Shown piece after piece: positions 1 to 7,558 of a stretch of 64,000 nt of DNA. This stretch comes from Elusimicrobiota bacterium (lineage in GTDB: Bacteria; Elusimicrobiota; Elusimicrobia; FEN-1173). The number at the start of each line of letters is the position of its first letter. Within the stretch, counting starts at the first letter, position 1. The position numbers and the translations under genes are program-made. The stretch is from positions 744,001 through 808,000 of the forward strand of contig JADKHR010000001.1 of NCBI GenBank assembly GCA_016721625.1. Reading direction: 5' to 3'. Under the pieces are notes generated by a model, which saw only the letters and a list, made by a program, of their open reading frames with translations, made no database searches and was not told the origin of the DNA.

Positions 1-13
1 CCGAAGCGGCGGT

Positions 14-724
14 TCAATTCTTTTTCGTTGAGACATCGACGGAAACGGGATCCGGCGAAAGCTGGGCTTTGGCGGCGTCCAAATTGGCCTGGGCTTCGGG
101 GGCCCAAGGGGATTTGGGGAAGAGCGTGAGAAATCGCTCAGAGGTGGAACGAGATTCCTTTCATTGCTTCTGCGCCAAATGAAGGCGCCCCAATTCCATG
201 AGACACCGGGGAACCAAGTAGTGATCGGGGAAATCCCGAACGAAAGACCCGTAGCGTTCGATGGCCTCGAGGAATTTTTGCATTTCCACGTCGGCGGCGC
301 CCCATCCCACCAGCATCAGGGCCTTGTAGGAGGGAAACGACGCCTGGCCGAACCCTTCCTGATAATTTTCGGCCGCCTCTCCAAACTTCCTCTCCTGAAA
401 CAACATCTCCCCTTTGAGGATGTAGGCCTGCATGGCGACGGAATTGGTTCGATGGGCGGTCAAAACGTCTTCAAGGGTTTGGAGCGCTTCTTTGCGTTTG
501 CCATGGGACGCCTGCATCCGCGCCATGGAAATCTGTTCGATCCCCCGCTCCGTCAGCTTGCTCCGATTGACGCCGATGGCAATCCCCAGACCGCTCCCCA
601 CCACCAACAAGCCAAACGCCAACCCGAACTGCGCCCGATGGGCAAAAAACCATTGAGCCAACTTCTCGCCTTTAGTGGCGGGCGCGAGATCTCGTCCCGG
701 CAACGTGTAAATCGTGGAAGACAT
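14..724 (-). CDS. TPR-repeat membrane protein with an in-frame TGA
   Basis: Codons 1-187 encode an N-terminal cytoplasmic stretch, one membrane helix at about residues 33-52, then TPR-like helical repeats (for example around GEMLFQERKFGEAAENYQEG). The overall plan resembles YfgM/BamD-type envelope TPR proteins. TGA at 161-163 stops the frame, but the same frame stays open and protein-like for about 48 more codons (ERFLTLFPKSPWAPEAQANL and onward) to a second TGA at 14-16. That downstream piece looks like the last TPR and tail of the same protein. ATG 724 is preferred because AAAGGG lies 9 nt upstream; an in-frame GTG sits 9 nt earlier. A CGA-to-TGA mutation or a sequencing error are both possible. 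Recoding is unlikely because TGA ends many other genes here. The function is not known beyond the fold. Confidence 0.75.
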
Positions 725-767
725 AGAAGACACCCTTTCTCATTTTTTGTCCGACATTTTCCGCCCA

Positions 768-841
768 CGCCCCCGGGCGGACTTGAACCACCAACCTTCT
801 CCTTAGGACGGAGCCGCTCTATCCAGTTGAGCTACGGGGGC
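768..841 (-). tRNA. tRNA-Arg (anticodon CCT)
   Basis: The minus strand folds as a 74-nt cloverleaf. The acceptor arms GCCCCCG and CGGGGGC pair, the T arm is GGTGG-TTCAAGT-CCGCC, and the anticodon loop GTCCTAA gives CCT, which reads AGG. The first pair of the anticodon stem is a G-A mismatch. The 3' CCA is not encoded (the discriminator G is followed by TGG), so a CCA-adding enzyme is required. Unlike the other three tRNA genes in this window, I see no copies of its 3' end in the flanking DNA. Confidence 0.93.
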
Positions 842-903
842 CTGGGCGGGAAACGTCGGATATTCTACCACGTCCCGGCCCCGCGCGGCCAACGATCGGA
901 AAC

Positions 904-1443
904 TCAATAATGAATGAGCGACCCCACTTCAAAATTCTTAAGCCTTTCCCGGCCTTTGAGAAATCCGAGTTCAATGACGAAGGCCGCTCCCACGGGAGCC
1001 CCTCCCGCCTCGGCCACCAGACGGAACACGGCCTCGGCTGTACCCCCCGTCGCCAAAACGTCGTCCACCACCAGAATGCGTTCCCCGGGACGAATCCCGT
1101 CCACGTGCATTTCCAACGTATCCTGCCCGTATTCCAATTGGTAGGTGGCGGAAATGGTTTTAAAAGGCAGTTTCCCCTTTTTACGAACGGGGACCACCCC
1201 CACCCCCAAACGCTGGGCCACGGCGGAACCGAAGATGAATCCCCGGGATTCAATGGCGATAATTTTTTCGGCCTTGAGCCGGGTCCCCATTTGAGACAGA
1301 AGTTCAATCACGTGGCCGAAAGACGCCCCGTCCCCCAAAAGAGGGGTGATGTCTTTAAATACAATTCCCGGCTTCGGAAAATCCGGAATCTCCCGAATGA
1401 ATTTCTTGAGGTCCAGCCGAGGGGACGTCGCGAGCCCGCTCAC
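904..1443 (-). CDS. apt: Adenine phosphoribosyltransferase
   Basis: Apt makes AMP from adenine and PRPP (purine salvage, cytosol). The 179-residue length is typical. The N-terminus IPDFPKPGIVFKDITPLL is the Apt signature, and the PRPP-binding loop ILVVDDVLATGGTA lies near residue 125; the ESRGFIFG segment is also conserved. The GTG start at 1443 overlaps the stop of the upstream sigma factor gene by four bases (GTGA), so the two are co-transcribed and probably translationally coupled. Nothing looks damaged. Confidence 0.97.
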   Translation of the reverse strand: MSGLATSPRLDLKKFIREIPDFPKPGIVFKDITPLLGDGASFGHVIELLSQMGTRLKAEKIIAIESRGFIFGSAVAQRLGVGVVPVRKKGKLPFKTISATYQLEYGQDTLEMHVDGIRPGERILVVDDVLATGGTAEAVFRLVAEAGGAPVGAAFVIELGFLKGRERLKNFEVGSLIHY

Positions 1444-2270
1444 AAAAGCCCCATCCGCCGCGTCACCCGTCGCAGGCGCGCCACGCCGCGTTCCTCCAAC
1501 TGGCGCACGCGCTCCCGCGAAAGACGAAGTTTCCTTCCGACTTCTTCCAAGGTCATGGGATCCCTCCCGGTCACTCCGTACCGCATTTCTAAAATATTTT
1601 TTTCCCGCGGCCCGATCTGCTTTAGGGCGAAGGACAGATCGGTGCGAACGCGAAGGAGGGAAAATATTCGTTCCGGTCCCTGGTCCGGACGGTCGGCCAC
1701 AATGTCCCGGATAAAAATATTCTCGTCCTCGTCCAGCGGCATGTCCAAGCTACCCACCGGCTTGGCCGCCTCATGGGCGTCCACCACGCTTTTCATTTGG
1801 CGGGGGGAGAGGTGAAGGCTTTTTCCCATTTCCTGCATTGTCGGGCTCCGACCCAGACTCACACGAAGGCGGTCCCATTCCCGAAACCATTTCCGAAGGG
1901 CTTCGAGGGCGTGGGGCGGGATGCGGATCAGTTTTGATTGTTCGTCGTACGCGCGGCGGACCGCCTGCTCGATCCAGTAAGAAGCGTAGGTGGAGAAACG
2001 AAACCCCCGTTTGGGGTCGAATTTGTCGACGGCGTGCATCAGGCCTAAGTTGCCTTCCATGATGAGATCAAGGAAGTCGACGCCGGATCGGTAATACTTC
2101 TTCGCGACCGGAATCACCAGCCTTAAATTGGATTCCACCAACCGCTTCTTCGCTTTTTTGTCTCCCTTGTTGGCGAGGCGCCACAGTTCAGAAACGTCGT
2201 CTTTGGAAACATCCTGAAGACGCTTGACGCCGTGGAAGTAAAGAGTGACCGAATCCAGGCTTTCCGTCAT
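1440..2270 (-). CDS. Sigma-70 family RNA polymerase sigma factor
   Basis: This 276-residue factor lacks region 1.1. It has a partial region 1.2, a full region 2 (NLRLVIPVAKKYY, then the core-binding and -10-recognition segment FSTYASYWIEQAVRRA), region 3, and region 4 with the helix-turn-helix TLEEVGRKLRLSRERVRQLE. It is therefore a group 2/3 RpoD- or RpoS-like alternative factor rather than the full-length housekeeping sigma. It starts a two-gene unit with apt. The region 3 linker (VGSLDMPLDEDENIFIRD) is intact. The regulon cannot be inferred from sequence. Confidence 0.93.
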   Translation of the reverse strand: MTESLDSVTLYFHGVKRLQDVSKDDVSELWRLANKGDKKAKKRLVESNLRLVIPVAKKYYRSGVDFLDLIMEGNLGLMHAVDKFDPKRGFRFSTYASYWIEQAVRRAYDEQSKLIRIPPHALEALRKWFREWDRLRVSLGRSPTMQEMGKSLHLSPRQMKSVVDAHEAAKPVGSLDMPLDEDENIFIRDIVADRPDQGPERIFSLLRVRTDLSFALKQIGPREKNILEMRYGVTGRDPMTLEEVGRKLRLSRERVRQLEERGVARLRRVTRRMGLL

Positions 2271-2298
2271 TCCAATGAACTCCTAAGGATCGACATTT

Positions 2299-2574
2299 CT
2301 AACGAATTTGAAAAAGTTCGTCTGGGTCGTTTTTGGCCGGGAGGGGCGCCTCTTCGGTGCGATCCACCCGGGCAAAAAAATGTTTTTGTTGAAGGTGCCG
2401 CAAAAGATCCGACAAGACCTCCGCGTTTCCTTCCGCTTCGACGGAAACGGACCCATCAAATTCGTTGCGCACCCACCCCCGCACGCCTCGCGCCAAGGCC
2501 GCCTCTTCGCAAAAAGCCCGAAACCCGACCCCCTGGACTCTTCCATCGAACCGCCACCGACGCCGAAGAATCAT
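2299..2574 (-). CDS. acyP: Acylphosphatase
   Basis: A 91-residue enzyme that hydrolyses acylphosphates. The loop GRVQGVGFR carries the catalytic Arg, and GWVRNEFDGSVSVEAEG carries the catalytic Asn (N of VRN). The start is set at the ATG giving MILRRRWRFDGRVQGVGFR; the frame continues upstream into the repeat region, but those residues are not part of the family. Its 3' end precedes the sigma factor gene by 28 bp. The tRNA-Pro repeat island lies immediately upstream, so its promoter must lie within or next to repeats. Confidence 0.9.
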   Translation of the reverse strand: MILRRRWRFDGRVQGVGFRAFCEEAALARGVRGWVRNEFDGSVSVEAEGNAEVLSDLLRHLQQKHFFARVDRTEEAPLPAKNDPDELFQIR

Positions 2575-2617
2575 CGCCCCCGTTCCCCTGCCAAGCCTCC
2601 GATTGAACAACGCCCGC

Positions 2618-2977
2618 TACGAAGAAAAATCGGGGTGCGGGGTCCTGGGCGCCAGTGGCGCCCGTTTAGGGACGGCGCCGTTGCGGCGAATAGGCCGCAA
2701 CGTTTGGCGCGGGCGAGCGACGGCGCGAACCCTGCCAGAACAGGCCCCGGGTCCCACGGTCCCCGAACGAAAAACGATCCCCTGCCGCCCTGCATGCAAA
2801 CTTCCACCAAACGACAACCCTTACGAAGAAAAATCGGGGTGCGGGGTCCTGGGCGCCAGTGGCGCCCGCCTAGGACGGGCCGAATAGGCCCCGGGTCCCA
2901 CGGTCCCCGAACGAAAAACGATCCCCTGCCGCCCTGCATGCAAACTTCCACCAAACGACAACCCTTACGAAGAAAAA
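2618..2977 (-). repeat. Tail repeats carrying the 3' end of tRNA-Pro(CGG)
   Basis: Downstream of tRNA-Pro(CGG), the last 13 nt of the tRNA plus a T-run and a short flank recur at 2618-2642 and 2822-2846; the genuine copy is at 2966-2990. The 2742-2885 and 2886-onward segments form a near-perfect direct duplication with a 144-bp period. The interval between the first two tail copies holds a hairpin element (2680-2744) that recurs at 13924-13979. The rest of this non-coding stretch holds GC-rich palindromes such as the one around 2647-2663. There is no convincing gene. Confidence 0.88.
2680..2744 (+). repeat. Hairpin repeat F, copy 1
   Basis: GTTGCGGC-GAATAG-GCCGCAAC (2680-2701) is a perfect 8-bp stem followed by conserved flank beginning GTTTGGCGCGGGC. 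The second copy at 13924 has GTCGCGGC-GAATAG-GCCGCGAC. The single arm difference (T to C) is matched by a compensating A to G on the other side, so pairing is kept. It lies between two copies of the tRNA-Pro 3' tail. Confidence 0.8.
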
Positions 2978-3050
2978 TCGGGGTGCGGGGACTTGAACCC
3001 CGGACCTCTTGGTCCCGAACCAAGCGCGCTACCAACTGCGCTACACCCCG
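2978..3050 (-). tRNA. tRNA-Pro (anticodon CGG)
   Basis: A 73-nt cloverleaf on the minus strand. The acceptor is CGGGGTG/CACCCCG, the anticodon stem-loop is CTTGG-TTCGGGA-CCAAG (CGG, reads CCG), and the T arm is CGGGG-TTCAAGT-CCCCG. No CCA is encoded; discriminator A is followed at once by TTTTT. Its 3' end is repeated downstream and its 5' end is repeated upstream in a 147-bp array. Confidence 0.95.
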
Positions 3051-3537
3051 TAAATGAATACCTCCGCCCGCCTTCCGTTTTCGAACAAAGCGCGCCTTCC
3101 GCCCCTCACACCGGGGCTCCAGGCCGGCCCGGCTGAAGCCGGTCGTCCCAAACGTGTGCCCTTCTCGGCACACGGGACCCAACGGCGCTACACCCCGTAA
3201 ATGAATACCTCCGCCCGCCTTCCGTTTTCGAACCAAGCGCGCCTTCCGCCCCTCACACCGGGGCTCCAGGCCGGCCCGGCTGAAGCCGGTCGTCCCAGGC
3301 GTGTGCCCTTCTCGGCACACGGGACCCAACGGCGCTACACCCCGTAAATGAATACCTCCGCCCGCCTTCCGTTTTCGAACCAAGCGCGCCTTCCGCCCCT
3401 CACACCGGGGCTCCAGGCCGGCCCGGCTGAAGCCGGTCGTCCCAAGCGTGTGCCCTTCTCGGCACACGGGACCCAACGGCGCTACACCCCGTAAATGAAT
3501 ACCTCCGCCCGCCTTCCGTTTTCGAACCAAGCGCGCC
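3051..3537 (-). repeat. 147-bp tandem array carrying the 5' end of tRNA-Pro(CGG)
   Basis: The junction GCGCTACACCCCGTAAATGA (plus-strand reading of the tRNA start and its leader) occurs at 3038 (the real gene), 3185, 3332 and 3479, an exact 147-bp period: three units and a partial fourth. Each unit also carries the anticodon-side fragment CGAACCAAGCGCGC, so a unit looks like the first half of the tRNA with its D-loop replaced by about 90 bp. Inside the insert, CCCCTCACACCGGGGC matches the 5' junction of tRNA-Pro(GGG) at 6055-6072, in the opposite orientation relative to the host tRNA. Units differ at only a few positions. The period is divisible by three, so open frames run through it, but they are not convincing genes. 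Confidence 0.92.
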
Positions 3538-3582
3538 GTCGGCAAAAACAAAATCATTTCTCGACGGAACCGGCCGCGGCGC

Positions 3583-4446
3583 TCACGATCCGATGACGGC
3601 AAACGGCTCGCCCGCCGCGTTCTCCCAGACGGGCTCGAAGCAAAACCACTGGTCGGCATAGAGGGCGAGGTATTTTCCCAATACTTGGGCCATCTTGTCC
3701 ATTAGATTCTGCACAGAATCCGGCCCCTCCGGCCAAAACGGCTCCTCCACCACGATGCGGTAGCGCCCCGGCCCGTCCATCAGGATGAACCCGGGAAGGA
3801 TCGGCGCGCCGAAACGACAGGCGAAAAGGAAGGGCCCTTTGGGAAGCCGCGCCGCGCGGCCGCACAAAGAAACCGGCACCCCGTCCTCCCCAAAAGGCCG
3901 ATCGGCGAGCATCGCGATGGACTCATGCCGACGAAGGACCTTCGCCACCCCGTGGGCGGCGCCCCGACCCACCGCAAGGTAACTCAAACCCGGAGCCCGC
4001 CTCGCCTGGATAAAATTCTGCATGGCCCGGGACTGGTAGGGCTGAAACACGGCCGTCACCGGCCAACCCCACCCCGCCAACACTTGTCCGCCCAGCTCCC
4101 AGTTCCCCAGATGCGTTGTGAGAATGATCGTCCCGTGGCCGGCCCCGCGGGCCGATTCGGCGCGCTCGCGGCCCTCCACTTGAAGGTCCGCCATTTTTTG
4201 GCCGCTTAAAAAATCAGCCAAGGTCATTGCGAAATTTTCAAAAACCCGATCGACCTGGAACCGCGTCCCGAAATGGGCGTTGATGAGGTCCAGGTTTTTC
4301 CGGACCGCCTCCCGCTTAAGGGGGAAACATCGGCTGACGCCGCGACCCAGGGCGGCGGCCCATCGGTACCGAGTGTTTTCCGGAAGCGCCTGAACCAAAC
4401 GGCTGGCCAGGGAAAGACCCAAAGCCCAAAACGATTCCCGTTTCAC
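3583..4446 (-). CDS. Lipid A / phospholipid acyltransferase, LpxL-HtrB family
   Basis: A 287-residue membrane-associated acyltransferase that would add a secondary acyl chain to lipid A or a similar glycolipid on the inner membrane. The catalytic HX4E box is HLGNWE (around residue 112), and a QPYQSRAMQNFI segment follows. It starts with ATG at 4446, overlapping the stop of the GT28 gene by four bases, so the pair acts as one unit: the glycosyltransferase first, then the acyltransferase. No frameshift is seen. The acyl donor and exact substrate cannot be told from sequence. Its presence is a main argument for a Gram-negative envelope. Confidence 0.88.
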   Translation of the reverse strand: MKRESFWALGLSLASRLVQALPENTRYRWAAALGRGVSRCFPLKREAVRKNLDLINAHFGTRFQVDRVFENFAMTLADFLSGQKMADLQVEGRERAESARGAGHGTIILTTHLGNWELGGQVLAGWGWPVTAVFQPYQSRAMQNFIQARRAPGLSYLAVGRGAAHGVAKVLRRHESIAMLADRPFGEDGVPVSLCGRAARLPKGPFLFACRFGAPILPGFILMDGPGRYRIVVEEPFWPEGPDSVQNLMDKMAQVLGKYLALYADQWFCFEPVWENAAGEPFAVIGS

Positions 4447-5630
4447 GAGCGGGAGGGAGACACAGGCCAGGAACGGCCCGGAAACCGCCGCGCCGAGGGC
4501 GAAACGTTTTGGGCCACGAGGGAAGCGATGGCTTCCGCCGCGTCCCGCGCGGCCCAGGGCCGCGCCAAGAGCCCGCCGTTTTCCCGCAGACGATCCAAGC
4601 GATCCCGATCAGTCAAAAGCTTTTGAACCACCTCCACCAAATCTTCCAGCGTATCCGCGCGAACCGCGGCCCCATGCCGAAGGAGATACTGGGCATTCCG
4701 TTCCTCTTGGCCGGGAATCGGCTGGATCATGACCATGGGGAGACCCTTGGCCAGGGCCTCGGAGGTGGTCAAACCGCCCGGCTTTGAAATTAAGAGATCC
4801 GCCGCGTCCATCAACCGGTGAACCGCGCGGGTGTGGCCCAAAACGTGCACGTGACGGTCCCCGGCAAAATGGCGGTGCATCTCCCGCAGAAGCCGCCGAT
4901 TGTTGCCGCAGACCACCACCAATTGAAGCCCCACCGGCAGGCGTCGAAGCGCGTGAACGGCGTCCTCCAAAGGACCGAGACCGTAGTTGCCCCCCATCAC
5001 CAGGACGGTGGGCCGATGGGGCGAGAGGCCCAAGGCCACTCGTTCCGCGCGACGGTCCCCGCGGGACGCGAAGTGGGGATCCACCGGAATCCCGGTCACG
5101 CGTATTTTTGATTCCGTGACCCCCAGACGCACCATCCGGCGGCGGACTTCGGAGGTGGGAACGAGATAAAGATCCACATGGGGCGAAATCCAATACTTGT
5201 GAACCCCGAAATCCGTCAGGATCCCCACCAAAGGAACCCGGATTTTCCCACGTTCTTTTAAAGCCGCCAACAATCCCACCGGCACGGCTTGCGTGCAGAC
5301 CAGGCAGTGGGGCCGTTGCCGGCGAAGAACCTCGGCGATGCGGCGCGTGTTGAACAGGCTCAGGAACTCCCGAAGGTCCCGTGTGGCTTTTTCCACGTAA
5401 GGGTTGTCGTAGAGATAATCCCAAACCTGGGGCGCCACCTTGAGCAGTTGGATGTAAAGCTTGGAAATGATCTTGCCGAAAACCGGGTTCGAGTAGCTGA
5501 TCGAATTGATGCCTTCACAAACCACCGGGGGTTGCTGACGGCGAAGAACCCCCATCACGGCCTCGGCCGCGCGTTGGTGGCCGCTGGCCGGCGATATATA
5601 ACAGAAAAGCACCTTGGTGGGAGCGCTCAT
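4443..5630 (-). CDS. GT28 glycosyltransferase, MGDG-synthase/UgtP-like
   Basis: A 395-residue glycosyltransferase with the MGDG-synthase N-terminal domain (LFCYISPASGHQRAAEAVM, residues 8-26) and a GT28 C-terminal domain (VMGGNYGLGPLE; nucleotide-sugar site ISKPGGLTTSEALAKGLPMV). Family members transfer Glc or Gal to diacylglycerol, or GlcNAc in MurG. The N-domain favours a glycolipid product. It is the first gene of a two-gene unit with the acyltransferase, so the two may build or decorate a membrane glycolipid. The C-terminal 25 residues are Ser/Pro/Arg-rich and probably not conserved. Confidence 0.85.
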   Translation of the reverse strand: MSAPTKVLFCYISPASGHQRAAEAVMGVLRRQQPPVVCEGINSISYSNPVFGKIISKLYIQLLKVAPQVWDYLYDNPYVEKATRDLREFLSLFNTRRIAEVLRRQRPHCLVCTQAVPVGLLAALKERGKIRVPLVGILTDFGVHKYWISPHVDLYLVPTSEVRRRMVRLGVTESKIRVTGIPVDPHFASRGDRRAERVALGLSPHRPTVLVMGGNYGLGPLEDAVHALRRLPVGLQLVVVCGNNRRLLREMHRHFAGDRHVHVLGHTRAVHRLMDAADLLISKPGGLTTSEALAKGLPMVMIQPIPGQEERNAQYLLRHGAAVRADTLEDLVEVVQKLLTDRDRLDRLRENGGLLARPWAARDAAEAIASLVAQNVSPSARRFPGRSWPVSPSRS

Positions 5631-5725
5631 GGACGGCCGCCCGGCCGTCCCAACAAACCGATGGGATCAAACATTAGGGTGGACAAAGGGGATAAACGAA
5701 CCGCCGCCTTTATGATGAAACATGT

Positions 5726-5989
5726 TTCCGGCCCGCCACATCGGGGCGGTGGGACTTCCCTTTCCCCCGCGCCTTCGGCACCGTCCGACATCCGATACAT
5801 TGTCGGTGCCGTCCCGACTTCGGTCTGAATGACGGACGGGACGGCGCTCCGCCAAGGGCCGGGCGCCCTCGCTTCTTCTGCCATACATGGCAGCGCTCGG
5901 GTCGCCTTCAAGTCCCACCGTCGGAACTCTTTCGTGCCAGCTCCTCTTCTTTTGTTCCTGCGCAGACTTTATTTTTCCGGCCCGCCACA
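5726..5989 (-). repeat. Duplicated 3' tail of tRNA-Pro(GGG) with interval
   Basis: The plus-strand segment at 5726-5757 (starts TTCCGGCCCGCCACATCGGG) is identical to 5976-6007, where it is the end of tRNA-Pro(GGG) plus its 3' flank. The copied part is about 17 nt of tRNA (end of the T loop through discriminator) and 15 nt of flank, at an offset of 250 bp. The interval contains hairpin repeat E (5776-5844). The remainder, including 5631-5725, shows no gene. Confidence 0.88.
5776..5844 (+). repeat. Hairpin repeat E, copy 1
   Basis: Nested pairing: CGGCAC with GTGCCG outside and CCGACA with TGTCGG inside, followed by conserved GTCCCGACTTCGG and GGACGGGACGG. The same element is present in reverse orientation at 14094-14167. 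It lies between the two tRNA-Pro(GGG) tail copies. Confidence 0.78.
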
Positions 5990-6061
5990 TCGGGGCGGTG
6001 GGACTTGAACCCACGACCTCTCGCACCCCAAGCGAGTGCGCTACCACTACGCTACGCCCCG
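5990..6061 (-). tRNA. tRNA-Pro (anticodon GGG)
   Basis: A 72-nt cloverleaf on the minus strand. The acceptor is CGGGGCG/CGCCCCG, the anticodon arm is CTCGC-TTGGGGT-GCGAG (GGG, reads CCC/CCU), and the T arm is GTGGG-TTCAAGT-CCCAC. No CCA is encoded. It lies just upstream of nothing translated on this strand until the GT28 gene, and next to the merR 3' end. Confidence 0.95.
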
Positions 6062-6103
6062 GTGTGAGGGGCCGGAAACCATAAAAAGATCTTCGATACG
6101 CCT

Positions 6104-6484
6104 TCAGGCGGCACCGTCCGTCCGGACATTTAAATCTTTAACCAGGAGGGCCAATTCCTGCCTTACGCCGCGCAAAACCTCCACGGCCGCCGAGGAATCC
6201 GTCAAAGCCAGGGGGACCTGGGTCGGTCCGCGTTTGGCCTCGGCCCGCAGATGCTTCTTGACGCCCGCCAACGTGAGGCCCTTCCCCTGAACCAGTTCCC
6301 GGACCTGGACGAGGGCCAGCACGTCTTTCCGGGAGAACCGTCGGTGCCCGGACCCCCGCCGGGCGGGGCGGACCAGGCCGATCGCCGACTCCCAATACCG
6401 CAAAACGTGGGGCTGGATGCCCGTGATCCGACAAACCTCGCCGATGGAAAAAAACTCTTTGTCCGTCGGAATACTCACAAGCAT
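6104..6484 (-). CDS. MerR-family transcriptional regulator
   Basis: A 126-residue protein with an N-terminal MerR helix-turn-helix (FFSIGEVCRITGIQPHVLRY, residues 10-29; YWE and GHRRFSRKDV follow) and a coiled-coil dimerisation helix. It has no cysteine cluster for metal sensing. MerR genes of this type often sit beside HU/IHF genes, and HU is two genes upstream here. The ATG at 6484 gives MLVSIPTDKEFFSIGE; no strong ribosome site is visible, and a GTG two codons later is possible. The target and ligand are unknown. Confidence 0.88.
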   Translation of the reverse strand: MLVSIPTDKEFFSIGEVCRITGIQPHVLRYWESAIGLVRPARRGSGHRRFSRKDVLALVQVRELVQGKGLTLAGVKKHLRAEAKRGPTQVPLALTDSSAAVEVLRGVRQELALLVKDLNVRTDGAA

Positions 6485-6519
6485 GGGAGAGCCCAATATA
6501 CCACAAGCCGGACGGAAAA

Positions 6520-7295
6520 TCAACGAAAAGGACGAGCCGGTGCCGTCCCTTTCCGACGCCACGGCCGTCCCGTGGACCGCTGACCCAGACCGAGGTAATG
6601 CGCCCGCCGCTCCGCGGGAAGGCGCTCGATCGCATACCTTAACATGGTCCGAGGCATATGGCCCGCGTGCCTATCGAGAAAACTTAATTCGGCGCGAAGC
6701 GTGCATCGTTTCCCACTTCCCGAAGCATCCATCCGACCGCTTTCCGGATCAGATCGTGGGGGTCGTCCACCAACCGGTCCGCCACGCGCAAGGCGGGGCC
6801 CGGGTCTCCCTGGCGGATAAAATGAAAAGTCGCCACCATGGCCATGCGCCGTTCCCAGAGATTGGAGGAACGAGCCAATCGATCTAACAGGAGGGGGCGC
6901 GCGGGATCTACGTGGGAGCCGAGCAGGGCCGGGGCCGAGAGGTCGACCAAGTCCCAATTATTCACCCCGCGGGAGTGAGCGAGATAGAACCGGTGCAGTC
7001 GACGCCGCTCGCCCCCCTCCGCCCGCCGATGGCGATCGTCCAAAAGCAGAACCGCCGTCAGACGATCCTCGTGCCAGGGACTGCGCAAAAGAGTGGACAT
7101 CTCCCGGAGAGGCAACCCGCGGAATTCGCGAACCACCCGACGCTGAGAGGGAACCGTCACGCCGAGAAACCGGTCCCCCTCGCCGTAGTCCCCCCTCCCC
7201 GTTTTAAAAAATCCCGCCAAAACCTTGGCCTTCGCGGGGTTCCGAAGGCGCCGGAGCGACCGACGAACGTCCGCCGCCGTCGGAGCCGACGTCAA
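6520..7295 (-). CDS. DNA alkylation repair protein (AlkD-like), frameshifted
   Basis: A HEAT-repeat DNA glycosylase-like protein. Conserved features are VPSQRRVVREF, SRGVNNWDLVDLSAP and VGWMLREVG. The first frame ends early after GWMLREVGNDARFAPN, but the next frame supplies the expected family tail (LSFLDRHAGHMPRTMLRYAI) down to a stop at 6520. Adding one G to the G-run at 6712-6714 joins the two as REVGKRCTLRAELSFLDRH. The TTG start at 7295 overlaps the HU stop by four bases (TTGA). The length after correction is about 258 residues. The frameshift is probably a sequencing error. Confidence 0.87.
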
Positions 7296-7549
7296 AGAAG
7301 TCCTTTGGCCATCTTGAACTTAATGCGGCGGCGGGGAGGAATCATCACGGGCTCGCCCGTGCGGGGGTTCCGCGCTGGCTTGCTTTTTCGCATAACCACG
7401 TGAAAACTGCCGAACCCCTGAACCACCACTTTGTTGCCTTCCTGCAAGGCCTTCCGCATGCCATCAAACACCTGCGTCACCGCGGCCTTCGCCTCCACCT
7501 GAGTGCCCACCGCATTCGATACCAACGCCACCAGATCGGCTTTGTTCAT
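7292..7549 (-). CDS. HU/IHF-family nucleoid protein
   Basis: An 85-residue DNA-bending protein with the family core NKADLVALVSN, VVVQGFGSFHV and the DNA-binding arm tip RNPRTGEPVMIPPRRRIKFK. It has a strong ribosome site (AGGAGAG, 4 nt before ATG). It lies between gpsA and alkD in the operon. HU and IHF subunits cannot be separated reliably here; the arm sequence is closer to HU. Confidence 0.95.
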   Translation of the reverse strand: MNKADLVALVSNAVGTQVEAKAAVTQVFDGMRKALQEGNKVVVQGFGSFHVVMRKSKPARNPRTGEPVMIPPRRRIKFKMAKGLL

Positions 7550-7558
7550 TTTCTCTCC

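Noticed and set aside
161..163. Altered genetic code with TGA as an amino acid
   Set aside because: Many genes here end properly at TGA, so a genome-wide reassignment is excluded.
164..910. 248-codon plus-strand frame over the TPR gene and tRNA-Arg
   Set aside because: It runs across the tRNA and has no family features; GC-rich antisense frames are common here.
3051..3537. CRISPR array
   Set aside because: The 147-bp units are almost identical along their whole length; there are no short repeats with unique spacers and no cas genes.
2571..3659. Arg-rich frame on the minus strand with 49-residue repeats through the tRNA-Pro array
   Set aside because: The 147-bp period is a multiple of three, so a repeat frame stays open by arithmetic. 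It crosses a tRNA gene and lacks a ribosome site, although E. coli tyrT repeats do encode a small basic protein.
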